A program made the position numbers and the translations under genes. From Rhynchosporium graminicola (taxonomy: Eukaryota > Ascomycota > Leotiomycetes > Helotiales > Ploettnerulaceae), in assembly GCA_900074885.1 (NCBI GenBank), contig FJUW01000035.1, positions 682,001 through 746,000 of the forward strand: a stretch of 64,000 bases of DNA, read 5' to 3'. Below, piece after piece: positions 22,002 through 34,476 of this stretch. The notes below the pieces were generated by a model. The model was given only the letters and a program-made list of their open reading frames with translations, was not told the origin of the DNA and ran no database searches. Position 1 is the first letter of the stretch. Every line of letters begins with the position of its first letter.

Positions 22002-22036
22002 CTCTGACTACCTTCGATAACACATCGGCCCAATAC

Positions 22037-23585
22037 CTAACCGCTTTCTAAGTCAGGATCCTCATCACGCCACGAGACTTTACCAGCCTTGTAAGGCTGC
22101 ACCGGTGCCCATGAAGGATCATGGAACACGGTACCTCCGCCCACATCTTGCCACCACATACATTCGCTCCACTGCCAAAACGCGTTGTGGCTAAAACCAA
22201 GATCCAAGTACCTTCGCAATGCAAAGAACCACAATTGGAACATGGCAGGAGGATTTGGGTGCTCATGAAAGTCGTCAGGTGCTGATCCTTGAGAGTGATA
22301 GTCCAGATGCTCCATGATTGATGGAATGTCGAAGGCTTCTTGGTCCGTTCCTTTTAGCGTTGGGTGTATGCTCACTGGGAGGAGACCATCTTTCGTATCT
22401 TCGATATTTGACGGCATGATAACTTCTTCGACTCTGAAAACTCCAAAGACAATTATTGTTGCCGTCCGTGTTTTTCCTTCCAAAGCTGCCGGACAAATAC
22501 GGCTGTCTGCATATCGCCCGAATGCATGGGTTCCATTCAGGTTGGTGAACTTGCAAATCAAGTGTTCATATCCAACCAAAAGACACATGAGGCTTTCTGT
22601 TTCATGATGCCTGGATCTTGGCATAGGATCTTGGAAGGCGCTTCCTTCTTTTACCAACCAGCTTGCAAAAGGACCAAATATATTCTCGTATTCTTTCTCC
22701 CTCCATTTACCAATCGTGGTATAATCCTCGACGTCGTGATTGTAAACAGGAAACGGTCTAAGAAAGTCTCGATCGTTGGTAGTCAGCGAGGCCGAAACAC
22801 CGTTGCCTAAATGATTATAAACTGGCACTCGGCAGCGACCAAAGAATGACGTCCTTGATTTCTCCTTTGCTTCCCAGAATGGTGCCATATAAGGACGAGA
22901 AAGCGCTGCGCCTGCGAAAAAAAGCTGATATATCGCGGTATAAAAGCGTATCCTAAATCTCTCATTCTTCTCTTCATCCTCTCTATCAGAGCTTTTAAAG
23001 CGAGAAGAAGATGGGATCATGGGGCCGCCAAAAAGAGTATCGCATTCAACCTCCGAGAAGAAGTACATGTGCTCGATACACCGGACTAGATGTTGCATGT
23101 TCAAGACGTCTTTGAGTTCAGCAATTGTGGGCTTCTGAGCACCTCCACTGAGAGCATACATCGATGCAAATGGAGGGCTTGGTGATCCGGCTTGGCTGGC
23201 TTTCAAAACGATGGCTGTTGCGCGTACCTGAGCATAATTAGTGAGCATTTATTCCTTAAGATTGTTATAAGGCGCTTACCGCTATCAATGCGAGGTCGAA
23301 ACATCTGATCCTAGGAATTGGAAGGCACGTCAGTATCGGGTCCTGTTTCTTGATTCTATTTCTTGAGCAAAGGCGAAGACGACAAGTGAAGAGGTGAAAT
23401 ACTGACCCTCTACCAACTTTCCAGATAATAGATGATGAGCTCAATTGCCAGACTGAATGTAAGCCCTTGCAAGTTGAAGCAAGAGCAACAACTTCTTGAA
23501 ATTCATCGCATTGTTCAAATATTGAGACTGCGACCTCCACAGGCAGAGAAGAGATAGATACTGTCGACAGAATCGTATTCGACAT
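22037..23585 (-). CDS. F-box protein
   Basis: Model: complement(join(22037..23227, 23280..23310, 23407..23585)), 466 residues. The introns are 52 nt (GTAAGC ... CTCAG) and 96 nt (GTCAGT ... CCTAG), and both joins keep frame, giving IIWKVGRGIRCFDLALIAV then RATAIVLKAS. An F-box lies at about residues 12-45: SLPVEVAVSIFEQCDEFQEV, then VALASTCKGLHSVW. F-box proteins recruit substrates to SCF ubiquitin ligases through Skp1. The remaining ~400 residues contain no repeat I recognise. They are Trp/Phe-rich, including QLWFFALRRYLDLGF and FWQWSECMWWQDVGG near the end, which resembles a widespread but uncharacterised group of fungal F-box proteins. The ATG at 23585 opens directly into the F-box. No sign of decay is visible. 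Confidence 0.82.
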
Positions 23586-26500
23586 TGAACGTTGGGCAAG
23601 AGTGGCGGAGTATGTGTGGAAAGATCAATTCTACCTCAGAGGCAAGGGCAGGGGGGAAGCAATAGTTTTGAATAGCAGAAGGATAGTCAGCTGACGTTTC
23701 CTATCTTGAATAGTCGTACAAACAGGGAACGACCAGGGGACGATCATTATTAGAGGTAAGGCCTCCTCGTGCCTGCCTAGTCGAATACAGAGCAAATAGA
23801 CCGAGTTGCATCCTTAACCTCGGTATGGACGCTAGCTTATCAACCTTAATGTTGTCCTTGAGAAGGTCTTCATATTCGGCCGATCTAGCAAAAGTATACT
23901 CTAGGTAAGCATACCTTAGCTACCATCCCCCCTGGTTTAGACGTGATATAAAACCCTCACTACAGCTGAACTTTTTAACGTTTAGACCGGGTGGATAGTA
24001 GTAGACTGCCCTAGGGTGGTTGAGGGGGTTTGAGGAAAGTTTCAATCTTGCCCTGCATCTGCTGTCCAGAACGGTTCCTAGCTATGAAGTCGTTCTGAGA
24101 GAACGACGTTCTTGCCACAGGGCCGGCCGAGACCTATTCCCTAGTGACTCCTATACTTACTTTATTCATATACCAAATTTTACTGTGACTGTCACATGAC
24201 GGTTCTTTTGCCCCTGTGCTTAACTGTAAGGTAGGCTGCAGTAACCAGTAGATCTGAATTGTACGTAGATCTCGTATTTACCCGGGGACGATTTGCAAGA
24301 GAAGCGACGAACATGGTTCGACGGCATAGAAGCGACACTGCTCAGTGCTCTAGATAGTCAGGCTGGTTCTGGTTTGACCTACGAACCATAATCAACCCAA
24401 TTAGGAGGTAGTAGAACTAGAACTAAACTGACTAATACTCGGCCAATTACAGGTAGAACTGGATCAATTATCAGGGATGAGTCACGTGACAAAAACAAAG
24501 GGTAGGGCAGGGGGTTCTTATTTATAATCTATTTAAGTATCTTTTTCTTATCATTTCAAATCAATCTGATTAATCTTAGAGTACTTTTGAAACCTTTGCA
24601 CATACTGTCACGTAGTACTACCTTATATTTGAGTATTTCCAGCTTTTGTCAGTTTAGAAACAATTACACTCTAGTTAACTCGGTATTTACTAAAAGAGAA
24701 CTATAACTAACCTACTTCATTTTAGTTCTCAGAAATTACGAACTGGAACTATCGTAAGCGGGTAGATCTGGCAGTTCCTCTAAAACCGACCTAAATATCA
24801 AGAGCGCTAATACTGCTCGTCTCAGGATGTATATTTGGTGAAGAGCGCAACGTGAACATGAAAGTGATAGAATAATTGATAACACGAAAGCTGAGATTCG
24901 GAATAAGGAGGTCATCAGTGACCTAAGACGTTAACATTTGTTGGCTAGATCTTCTAATATACGCTAATAATGTAAAATGCTATTGTCACTTACAAATCGC
25001 ACAAATCGGATAACTTCTTGAGCAATTGATACGTCAAAAATGGTCCCTGCATCTATATGTACATTTTTTAATGCGTGGTTTGCGAATCGCCAGTCGCTCT
25101 GTCCTAGATGTATAGGCTGATTCCTCACCGATGCGAGAGAAAGCATTAATCTATAGCGAGGTACAAAAATCTCCCTACAAATTCTGTGAATCTGCCTGCC
25201 GGCTACCTACTTTCTCGCATTCTTCCCCGATACTCCAGGTATCTTTATGACTTCGTACTCCCCTAATTGACTCGCTTCTCTGTCATATGCCCCCGTCTCT
25301 GTCTTATCGCGCTCCTTTATCTGCACTAGGTTTCTAGTATTTAGCTGCGTCTGTATGTTACTGGACGCCTTCAATTGAGTATTTCCTCCTTCCTGGGGCA
25401 TAGCGATTCGACTAAATATAATCCGTACTTTATCTGATAATCTTGCAAAGTCAGAGACATAGGGAAAGTGTTTCTTCCTAGTCCTAAACTTAAGTTCCAC
25501 TAGGAAGCAATAAGATGCCTGCGCGTTCGAAAGTCGTCTTTATATAGGTTCGTGCGAGGTGTGGCCTCTCCTATAGTTATAAGATCCGATATATCGCTTA
25601 TGATAGATTCAAACTTCCCTATGAAATAATCTTGGGGACATCGAACGCGATATTCTCTGCGTATAATATAGTAGATAGCGGAGATGATGAAGATGATAAG
25701 CATCTATATTAAGGTTGATTTGATGAAATTGACTATTATCAGTCAGTAGTATGTAGATCTTCAAAGTGTGGTTGGTCTATTGCGAAATTGAATACGAGAG
25801 AATGGAAACGGGTTGTCCGAGAGGTTTATCGAAGTCGCTGAAATGAAAAAAAAAGAAGTTGAAGGGCAAGCGAGATTTTTCGGGTTTTATTCGCTGGTAC
25901 GCAACTAGTGGGCGAAAGTACGATCGGGTTCCCTCTAAAATGACACGATATTGCATAGGTTTGGAAGTATAGCCGAACTAGTCAACAGATAAAGATATCC
26001 ATCAGACGCTACTAGTACCGGAGCGACACTAGAAGACGCCTAGAAGGTATTTATTAGAATGCAGCGTAAGCATGACGGTCTTAATAACAATTAACTTAGT
26101 CCCATGTCTGTATATACGTAAGAGCTCAAGCTATGATTTCAATATTATCTCATGGTGCAAGAATGACCTAGAATGAAACTATGATCGCATATCGGGGAAA
26201 CTTTTTCATATAACAGTTCAAAGTGTTGAAGCAAACATAAGGTTTTGCACGAGTGACGATATAGGATTCTTCTGAGTTGCTTCGACTAAGATGAAAATAC
26301 CTTCTCGGGAACAGCTTGGAAAGCTCTTGACATAATAACATCAGTCTCGGCCGGCTTTTCTTTCAATTTAGTCGACAAGTATCTCTACACATGGCACTAT
26401 TTTGAAGCACCCCACAATCCAGTCTGACTGCATACCGACATCCAGGTGATCTCTTAGACTCCATTGGTGTCTAGAGCCTTGTTCAAGATCAGCTTCAGCT

Positions 26501-26640
26501 TTTACTTTTCTTCCATATCTCTATCTTGATCCACCTAAATCTTGTAATACTTCGCCAATGCATTCCATGTGACCTTCTTTGACGATGAGCATCAAATCGG
26601 TCATGATCTTCCCAGGGACGAATAGAAGCGAATCACAGCT
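23586..26640. other. Gene-poor, A+T-rich stretch
   Basis: No gene is supported. A foldback element at 23920-24001 is listed separately. Adjacent minus frames at 25207-25500 and 25500-25703 are open for ~165 codons together and have a charged composition (for example IFSRIAMPQEGGNTQLKASS), but carry no motif. They could be the remnant of a transposon gag-like gene or chance. Confidence 0.35.
23920..24001. repeat. Imperfect foldback (inverted repeat) element
   Basis: Two ~25-bp arms face each other: CTACCATCCCCCCTGGTTTA, continuing GACGT, from 23920; and the complement of CTACTATCCACCCGGTCTAA, continuing ACGTT, ending at 24001. About 32 bp separate them. The overall size of ~82 bp and the lack of coding capacity fit a small MITE remnant. 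Only one copy is seen in the window and no target duplication was recognised. Confidence 0.45.
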
Positions 26641-26699
26641 TCTTCGGATTTTTATTCTCTTCTGAATTTAATTCTTGTTTATCCGCTGCCTTAGTTGTC

Positions 26700-27840
26700 T
26701 TGCTTGGATTGATTGGACCGTCTGAAAATGCTTCTGCACTCTCTGCTCTGTGCTTCTTGGCATTGTCGCTCCCCTCTCAATATACAGGAAAAGTTCATGG
26801 CCTTAAATATTTTGCGGATCTGTCCACCAATGCTGAAGATTTGTTACTGCCTTCGACCTCATCCCTTCGAGACCCTTTCACCTTCCTGATATTCTTCTCA
26901 AATTCAGTTCGATTGCTAAAATCATGTGCCGACGAGGCCTATACGACTCATCACCATATTGAAACTTCCCATAGCACTACCGTGACCTACAGAACGTGGA
27001 TGGAATGGAGACGTATGGTTGTTATGCTAATATATCATGATATACTCCAGATTGCCTTCCTGCAAAGCATAGGCCTTTGCGTATCTTCTTAAGGCCCGAA
27101 CAACTGCATTCATGATGAGCTGATTTGTTCTGAAATTGGACCCGGAAATTTTTGAAGAACATCATCAAATCGTCCGCAAAGTTGGGGGTAGGCATCTTCG
27201 TGGCTGGAACGAACCATATTGGAAGGTATTCTGCTGGATTGGTCCTCAAGCTTGGCGGTATGATATGAGATGCAGGCCAAGAAATGAAGTAGAAGCAACT
27301 GGGCCCTACTTCGCAGATCCAGTTTCCTCCTCCCATAATGAAGATCTTTCCTTCGGTCTTCTGGAAACACCTATTCTTGCTGCCTCCATTGGTGTATTTC
27401 CTAAGTAAGAGAGGAAGAGATCCGCCTGGATATCTGGGTCCGCGATGCGAGACTTGTGTTGCAAATTTTTACGATCCTCTGGCGAGAAAGAGTGAACAAC
27501 TCTGATGATTAAGCTTTTTTTTCCTGATGGCTGACGTTGTACTACCAAAGATCCTGGATCCGAGGGTGCAGCGGCTCTTGTTGAGCTTGACGTTTCTAGA
27601 ATACCCGATTTTGAGGGAGCAGCGCTACTCGCAGAGACGGATTGTTTCAACAAATACCTGGAGTCTGATTCTCAGCACCATTCGTCGCAGAATGGCGTAG
27701 GACGATCTCCTTGACGTCAATCCCTGCGAAATTGTCAGCAAATCTTCATGATGCAATAATAACTGCCTTGCGCACTTACAGTATCGGGTGAAGGTTTCGA
27801 ACTGGACCATCCACTCTACTTGTTCCTTACTGAATATCAC
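26700..27840 (-). pseudogene. Broken unidentified gene
   Basis: Several minus-strand frames look coding but do not join cleanly. The first begins IFSKEQVEWMVQFETFTRY and splices through a standard intron (donor GTAAGT at 27779, acceptor CGCAG) into IDVKEIVLRHSATNGAENQT. The next piece, in a shifted frame, is LIIRVVHSFSPEDRKNLQHK then LFLSYLGNTPMEAARIGVSR. A third, shifted again, reads IIPPSLRTNPAEYLPIWFVP then PNFADDLMMFFKNFRVQFQN. A fourth fragment near 26810-26940 reads DFSNRTEFEKNIRKVKGSRR. No domain is recognised. Two or more frameshifts without usable splice sites suggest a relic. The plus-strand open frame over 26700-27092 is probably a shadow. Confidence 0.35.
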
Positions 27841-29010
27841 AATTTTTTTGCGACAATCTTTTCATACTTCATATCTCACTCTAGAAGCTGTCCTTTTTCT
27901 ACGTACGATCCTGATTTTTCGCCCACGACGGTTATCGGAACAGAACGTGCTCTAGACGTAACCAACCCAACTGTGGTGTGTAGGAGAAGCCCATCATTAG
28001 TTTGATGTTTGGAGTCAACTCTAATGGTGACAATTAGATGCGGGATTTCATCACGAAAGAAGATAGAAGCATTTTATAGGTTGGAGCTTTACTGGATCAC
28101 ACTACTCCAATCTCATCGAAATGTCAACAGATGCGGGAACTTGCACAACATCATGTGGCGTCCGTAAATCCAACTACAGTGGAAGAGAACTGATCTCAGT
28201 GACCTGACAAATAAACTTCAGGGTCGAAACTTGATGTCAAGGTGTAAGACGTATATCAGGGCACTGACTGAACTCACAATTTCGAAGTCATCTATCCTTT
28301 TGCTGGGTTTGATAGAGTAATCATATAATATCGCTGCCAAGAGAACGAAAATAGAGAATATAAGACTCAAGGTCGTCATTGACTTTTGATTTGAAAAAAT
28401 TACAATAGGAAGTCATCTGAGGGATGTTCAAAACCACTCATCTATTCGAAGACGTTACCAAAACGATTATTCGAGTCGAGGCCAAATAAATTCATTTTCC
28501 GAAAGCCGAGAACTGGCTAATCACAATTCAAGGTTATGCAGTAGTCGGTTGGGGTGTTAGATTCAGGAATATATTCCCAATACAAATTGTTCGAAGCAAT
28601 GTTTAATATCGCATTGCCTTGTGATGACTTTATCAACCAGATGTTCTGGAACGATAGGCTTTCCATATCACTTCGTGGGAGGGAGATTTGCCTGGCCTCT
28701 GTAAGCCAGCGTGAAATTTCATGAGACAGGTCGAAGTCTCAATGAGGATTATATCGGTACACTCGACTGAGGTAAAGGCGATATTTGTGGTGGAACACAA
28801 AGATACAATTGTGTCGTATCTAAGTCTGGTAAATCCATGGCAAAATCAAGACATCGGTAGCAAAAATCCATTCATCTACGCTAGAAGCTAACTCCAAATA
28901 CCAGAGACTCCTGTACATGTGTTTTTGCTGTCATAAACCCTCAGCGTAAAGTCTTCAGGACCAAAATCTTCAAAGCAGCATCTTACAAAAGCGTGTCCAC
29001 CATCCTTTAT
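27841..29010. other. Intergenic region
   Basis: No gene supported; frames are short and stop-rich on both strands. Confidence 0.4.
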
Positions 29011-29897
29011 TCACTCCAAGATATTGACACTCTTCTCCACAATCTTCCGCTTGAACGTGTCTCCCGAGATCACAACCTTCTTGTACGTCTCCTTGATGAC
29101 TATCTCGCTCTGTAAATTCTCGCCAGGTGTGGAAGGTTTGTACGCGAGTGCATCAGCTTTGTCCTCCTTGGCTGCTTTGGCTGGGAAAGCTGCCCAGGCT
29201 GAAAGAGAGGCTGCTTTCTTGGCTGCGGTATTCTCCTGGGAAATATCTGGAATCGAAGTGACACGCTTGGTATTGTGAGAGCCCTTAGAGCCCTCAAATG
29301 GGTTGTCATCTACCCATGGAACCACGGAGTCCCAGGTGTTGTGCACTGTGCGAGCATTAGGACTGGGAGAATAGCCGCCATCCTTTCTAGACGCGTTACC
29401 ATATACCTGCAAAGCTGAAAGTGCTCTAGCGCGTGGTATACCATCTGTCGGTGTCTTAGGGTCATAAAGATGGTACTTCGAAGCTGGACGGGCGAGAGGT
29501 GTGTTCCATGAATTTACACCACTTCTCGTCTGATCGGGGACGCCGATTTGCGAAGATATTTTGAGCACATCGAAAATTCTTCGAGACGTGTTGCGAGAGG
29601 AGGTCTTGGTGCGCTTCGGAATCTTGACATACGGCGAGGTATGGATGGAGCCTTCTTTCTTCTCCAGCTTCACGCCACCATTATCCGAATCTGAGCTCGA
29701 GCTGTACTCTTGGCTCTCACGGAGTTTTCCTATCATGGCTCCAGTAGAGCTTCCTTTCGCTATTGATGGTCAGTCGAAATGAACATGGCGGGAAAGGTGA
29801 ACTTACATTGGGGGTTCTGGGCTGTTGGCTGCAAACTGTCACTCTGCATCGGTGCTTCTACCGTCCAATAAGGCCTAAGGGTATCTTTGCCCTCCAT
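29011..29897 (-). CDS. Hypothetical Ser-rich, probably disordered protein
   Basis: Model: complement(join(29011..29759, 29807..29897)), 279 residues. The 47-nt intron (GTAAGT ... CAATAG) joins in frame, giving NPQSKGSSTGAMIGKLRESQ. The first exon encodes EGKDTLRPYWTVEAPMQSDS. The body is rich in Ser, Lys, Pro and Ala with few hydrophobic clusters: YSSSSDSDNGG, a basic KIPKRTKTSSRNTSRR that could be a nuclear-localisation signal, and repeated SPY/SPSP-type sites. A more hydrophobic, charged C-terminus (EIVIKETYKKVVISGDTFKR) follows. No named domain is recognised. Splicing, a clean frame and the ATG at 29897 support a real gene. Function is unknown; a nuclear or cytoskeletal scaffold would be a guess. 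Confidence 0.65.
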
Positions 29898-32800
29898 CTC
29901 AGACGATATCAGGAGATTGTGTCGTGATGTAGAACCAGAACACGAGATTGTGGTTGGGGAAACAAAATTGAGAAGCGTCTGGTCTGGCTACTTCGGCTGG
30001 GTAGCTGGGGTGACGGCGGAGCTGGTATGATCTGCGCCAAATAGAAATATTTAACCACTTGTGCTGGGAAGTTTTCGTAAATCATGTAAGATTGGTTGCG
30101 AAGAATATTAACTCGAAGCTAGGTATGCTCGAGACGTAATTTTTGAATTCTCATACATTCTACATATGCTTCTGCGGAAGCATTTCATGGTTTTGTTTGC
30201 GAGAGGTGAAATGAACCAAATTTACTCCTCCTAAGATGCTGGTCATCTTCAGCTACCAATTTAAGGTTCTAGATGGCCGAAATTTTAAGGTCCTCAACAA
30301 GACCATGTGCTCATGATTGGAAATGTGTTGTCCTAAAGTATGAACATTCCGCTCCCTCAACATCACTTGTCGAATCTTGTATGATCTTGACAAGTAGCTG
30401 CCATTCCAATTATCAAAATAGATTAATCCAGTGGAAGTCATACATATCAATATTCAAACGTCAGTCAAATGGTTCAAGCTTGTGAATACTGTTTGGGTAA
30501 TGTAGACTTCTCTTCGGAAGGCGTCTTCAATACTTGCAGCGGATACTTGCAAATAGCGGATGCTGGAAGTACTCCAGTCGGAAAACCTCTTATCATAGCC
30601 ACCATGATCATCTCAGATCCGTTGATTTTCCGTACCGAATATATGGACCTGCTGTGCGTCCACAAAATGCCACGAAGTGTTACCTCCAGGAATACTTCAG
30701 CTCACACGATGCTCACGTGAGCGGGAAGTCGAGCCTCGGGCCCGGGCCCGGGCTCGGGATGCATTTTGACTGGTGGCCTTGGCGAGACATAACTGTGCGG
30801 CCGATAGTCTCAACCTCCTCGGTAGCGTCTGTCAAAGGCGCCACTTCGTCATATCTCGAGAGCATGGACAATATACTATAACTCCTCTATGGCTCCGTTG
30901 AGAATCATTACGATAGCAAGTTTAAGCAGTTCTGGTTCTAGATCGCATTAGCTGCATGCAGATCCTCGGGTCGGCGAGTAGCTAAGCATGCAACATCGGG
31001 AAGTGAAGTTCTGCTGTCGGAGGCTGGTCCAGGTGTTACCTCTCGAGCCTATCTATGTAGCACTTCGGCACTTATGTATCTTCACGTCCGTATGTACTAG
31101 GTATTTGCTATGATGTTTAAAAATGCAAATACACCTTAGCAGACAGAAAAACCATAGCTGAGTTGACGAGTCAGTAAGCATTTCGAACCTAGGACCTCTG
31201 AATCGTTTAGAGAGCGTTCACGCCTAAGGGCTAATCGCAGGAGACCAAGGTAAATCTGATCAACTAAGCGCTGCTGATACCATTAATTCTTCGTAATTGG
31301 CTAAAACTCGCAAATCTAGGAGTATGCGATGCATAACCTCATAAATGTCTCCATGTTGAATCATTGGATTCGCAAAAAGCTCTCGTGAAGGTGCGGCTCG
31401 AATGCTTATCGTGTGTGTGGTTATAGATTACTAGGAGGTACAGAAGGGAGGCGTCCGTATTAAAAATTTTGCTATACATCTATCTACATTTAGGAAGCGA
31501 GGACCTGGTCAACGGCCTTCAGACGGTTAACCACGCCTAAACGTTGCACTGATCCTCCCTAGGATGAGATACGGTTCAGCCGAAGTGAAAGCGTGATAAA
31601 CATTTTTAGGGTTCTGGCGTCAGGCGTTAAGGTATCTACAATGTTTCCGAGGTTGAATATAGCCGCAATTGATCAAGAGATTAGAATACCGTTCAAGGTT
31701 GATTGCGGGTTGAGCAACCATACGATGCTTCCGCCCGTCAGCCATTCTCTTGCCCAAGGCTTTTCTTATTGCGAAATCCACAGAAAGTGGCGTCCGTATC
31801 AATGAGGTTCCTCCCGAAGCTAAGTGGAAGAAGAACAACCTCGGTTTGTTGCTGGACGGGGTAGAGATCTCGCTTAGCGCAAAAGAAAGCTCCATTGGCG
31901 ATCTACAACGCTCGGATCCCATGAACTAAGACTCCTGGTGTATGTGATTATTTGCACACCAAAACTAAGCCATGCGAGAGCAGAGCGATACCGTAGTGGA
32001 GGATCCTGGCCTCAAGTCATGGTGTTATTACAGTCCTAGAATCATGACGGTGTCAGACCCGGTCTGAATCCGATTTGCTGTATTTACTGATTCACAAACG
32101 AGCGCTGAAGGTAGCCGCAATCCTTCTTTCATAGGGTCTGAATCCTTGCAAGACTGACCTCCTACGAGTTTCCACATTTTCAAAGAATCAACTCCGAAAT
32201 CTATCGATACAGGCAAAGTCGCCTATGTCATCAAAGAGGCCGCCTTAGGCTTTGTCTGCAAGTTAAATGCCACTAACAGGAGCAAGCTGTGAAGTCGAGT
32301 AATTCTATGAGTGGAGCGTTTATAGGGACAAGGGTCTGTTACCGTGATAGGCAATTATACAACTGTTGTTCTTCGCGTGCGGTCCTGACTGTTAGTAGAT
32401 CTGGATGGTGTCAAAGTCGTAACCTGAGGCTGGCTCACCCTCCCGAATTACCTAACTATGTAATTCAACTATAAAAAATCCCAAGTGAATTCAAATAATG
32501 CCATATGAAGCTAAAATGCTGACGAGCAAATTCAAATCGGACTTAAGAAATAATTGCGTCACTGCCTAGTCTAGGAGGTCGCATCCAGAAGGGGGTCTAT
32601 AGACGAGCTTTTGCATTCTCGCCTCTTTAGTATGTAAATAATAGCGTGCACCGGGAGCCAGAAGCCTTCTAGGGAGCCCGAGGTTGGGCTTTGACTGGCA
32701 ACGACTTCCGCTGGTTGAGCTATTCAAATCTTCTTCCCACGTGTGGTTAGCGTCGGCAACTGCCAGAGATAAGACGATATCGTAAGTCTGAATAGCTTCA

Positions 32801-32946
32801 TCTAGCTCTCATATCGAATGGTCTTTTGCCATCTGGAGCAGAGGCATTTTTCACTTCAGCTATCTCATACACAGATATAAAATTAAAGCATATCCTCTGT
32901 GTAACTCTTTTTACATTCATCATCATCATCGAAATCATCTATCATA
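29898..32946. other. Long intergenic region
   Basis: About 3 kb with no supported gene. A G/C-rich simple stretch (GGGCCCGGGCCCGGGC) sits near 30738. A tRNA-like fossil on the minus strand near 31175-31255 is described under findings. The last few hundred bases should contain the promoter of the subtilase gene. Confidence 0.4.
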
Positions 32947-34196
32947 ATGCGTTTCAACACCATCTTAAGTTTCCTTGCTACGGCAGGACTTGCCGCGAGT
33001 ACCCCTCTATCACCTATCCTTCAAGCTGCCAACATCGTCAATATCGCCAATGTCATTCCAAACCAATGGATCGTTGTCATGAAAGACATCTCAGACTCTT
33101 CCTTTCAGTCATTCTTAGCAAGCCGTGACGCTAGCATCATTTCCAGCACAAAGGCGATACACAACATCGGCACCTTCAAGGCCTTCAGCGGAACATTCTC
33201 TCAAACCCTCGTGAACTTGCTCCTTTCAAAAGCTGAAGTAAGTTATATAGCCATTCCAAAGTTTTTTTCATTCCGTGTGTTAACAGCTTCTAGGTCGCTT
33301 ATATCGAACCCGATGTCAAAGTTTCGATAAATGCCCTGTCAACACAGTCCACCGCTCGGCCATGGGGTCTTGGTCGTATCTCCCACCGCAAGAAGGGATC
33401 CACGGATTTTGTCTACGAATCGTCTGCAGGTGTAGGAACCTACAGCTACGTTATCGATACAGGCGTCCTTACTACTCACGTCGAATTCGAAGGCCGTGCC
33501 ACTTTCGGTGTGAATTTCGCAGGCGATGGCCTCAACACAGATGGCAACGGACACGGAACCCATGTTGCGGGGACCATTGGGTCGCGTGCATACGGTGTTG
33601 CGAAGAAGACCAATATCATCGATGTGAAGGTTCTTGACTCAAAGGGAGCAGGGGCTCTGTCCAATGTCATCTTGGGCATCGAGTGGGCTGTCAAAGATAT
33701 GGAGTCCAACAGTCGCAAAGGCAAGGCTCTCGCCAACTTGAGTATCGGAACCGCCTACTCGCAAGCCACGAACGATGCTGTCAAGGCTGCTGTCGGGAGG
33801 GGATTATTCATTGCTGTTGCCGCCGGCAATAATGGTGGGGATGCTGCACTCTATTCGCCAGGGAGTGAGGCCACTGCTTGCACTGTGGGTGCTTCCGACG
33901 CCAACGACGTGAAGGCTGCATATTCCAACTACGGTACTGTCGTCGATATCTTTGCTCCCGGATCGCAAATCATGTCTACCTGGATCCGCTCAAACACAGA
34001 CTCCTACACTCAATCTGGAACTTCCATGTCTACACCTCATATCGTTGGACTTGCAGCCTGTTTGATTAGTCTCGAAGGAGCCAAAGCTCCTGGACCATTG
34101 TGTGAGAGAATGAAGACTTTGTCTACGAAAGATGTTTTGACGGGGGGTAGCGGAGCATCTGTTAATTACTTGGCGTACAACGGTAATGGTGCTTGA
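32947..34196 (+). CDS. Secreted subtilisin-like serine protease (S8, proteinase K type)
   Basis: Model: join(32947..33237, 33294..34196), 397 residues; the 56-nt intron has donor GTAAGT and acceptor TTCTAG. A signal peptide (MRFNTILSFLATAGLAAS) precedes an I9-type propeptide (NQWIVVMKDISDSSFQSFLA ... YIEPDVKV), which normally chaperones folding and is cut off. The catalytic domain begins near the ARPWGLGRIS motif. The triad is in place: Asp152 in VIDTGV, His184 in GHGTHVAG, Ser341 in SGTSMSTPH, with the oxyanion-hole Asn276 in AAGNNGG. Length and order match secreted fungal proteinase K-like enzymes that degrade proteins outside the cell. The substrate-binding strand usually reads MSLGG but here reads LSIGT, a modest departure. 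Such genes are typically induced under nutrient limitation, but nothing in the promoter was verified. Confidence 0.93.
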
Positions 34197-34476
34197 AATA
34201 AGAAGAGATGAAGTGACGGTATACAATAGACTGTCAATATGTACGATGATGCTACGATAGTAATGACAAAAGTTTTATTTCTGACTACTCTCGATTGTAC
34301 TTACCAGCATGCAGTTATGTTCTGATTTATCGCACATCCACCACAGTTGATAGAAGAAATCTACCTGTTGTCCTCGTGATAATCATGGAGTATCTGCAGT
34401 CCGTTGCATCAAGGTCAAATGTGTTTACACTTCGTGGTTAGCCACTCGCGTGGTTCGATAAAACTGACCCATCACC

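Noticed and set aside
26700..27092. 130-codon plus-strand frame with a hydrophobic start
   Set aside because: Overlaps minus-strand segments that look more protein-like; no domain or splice support.
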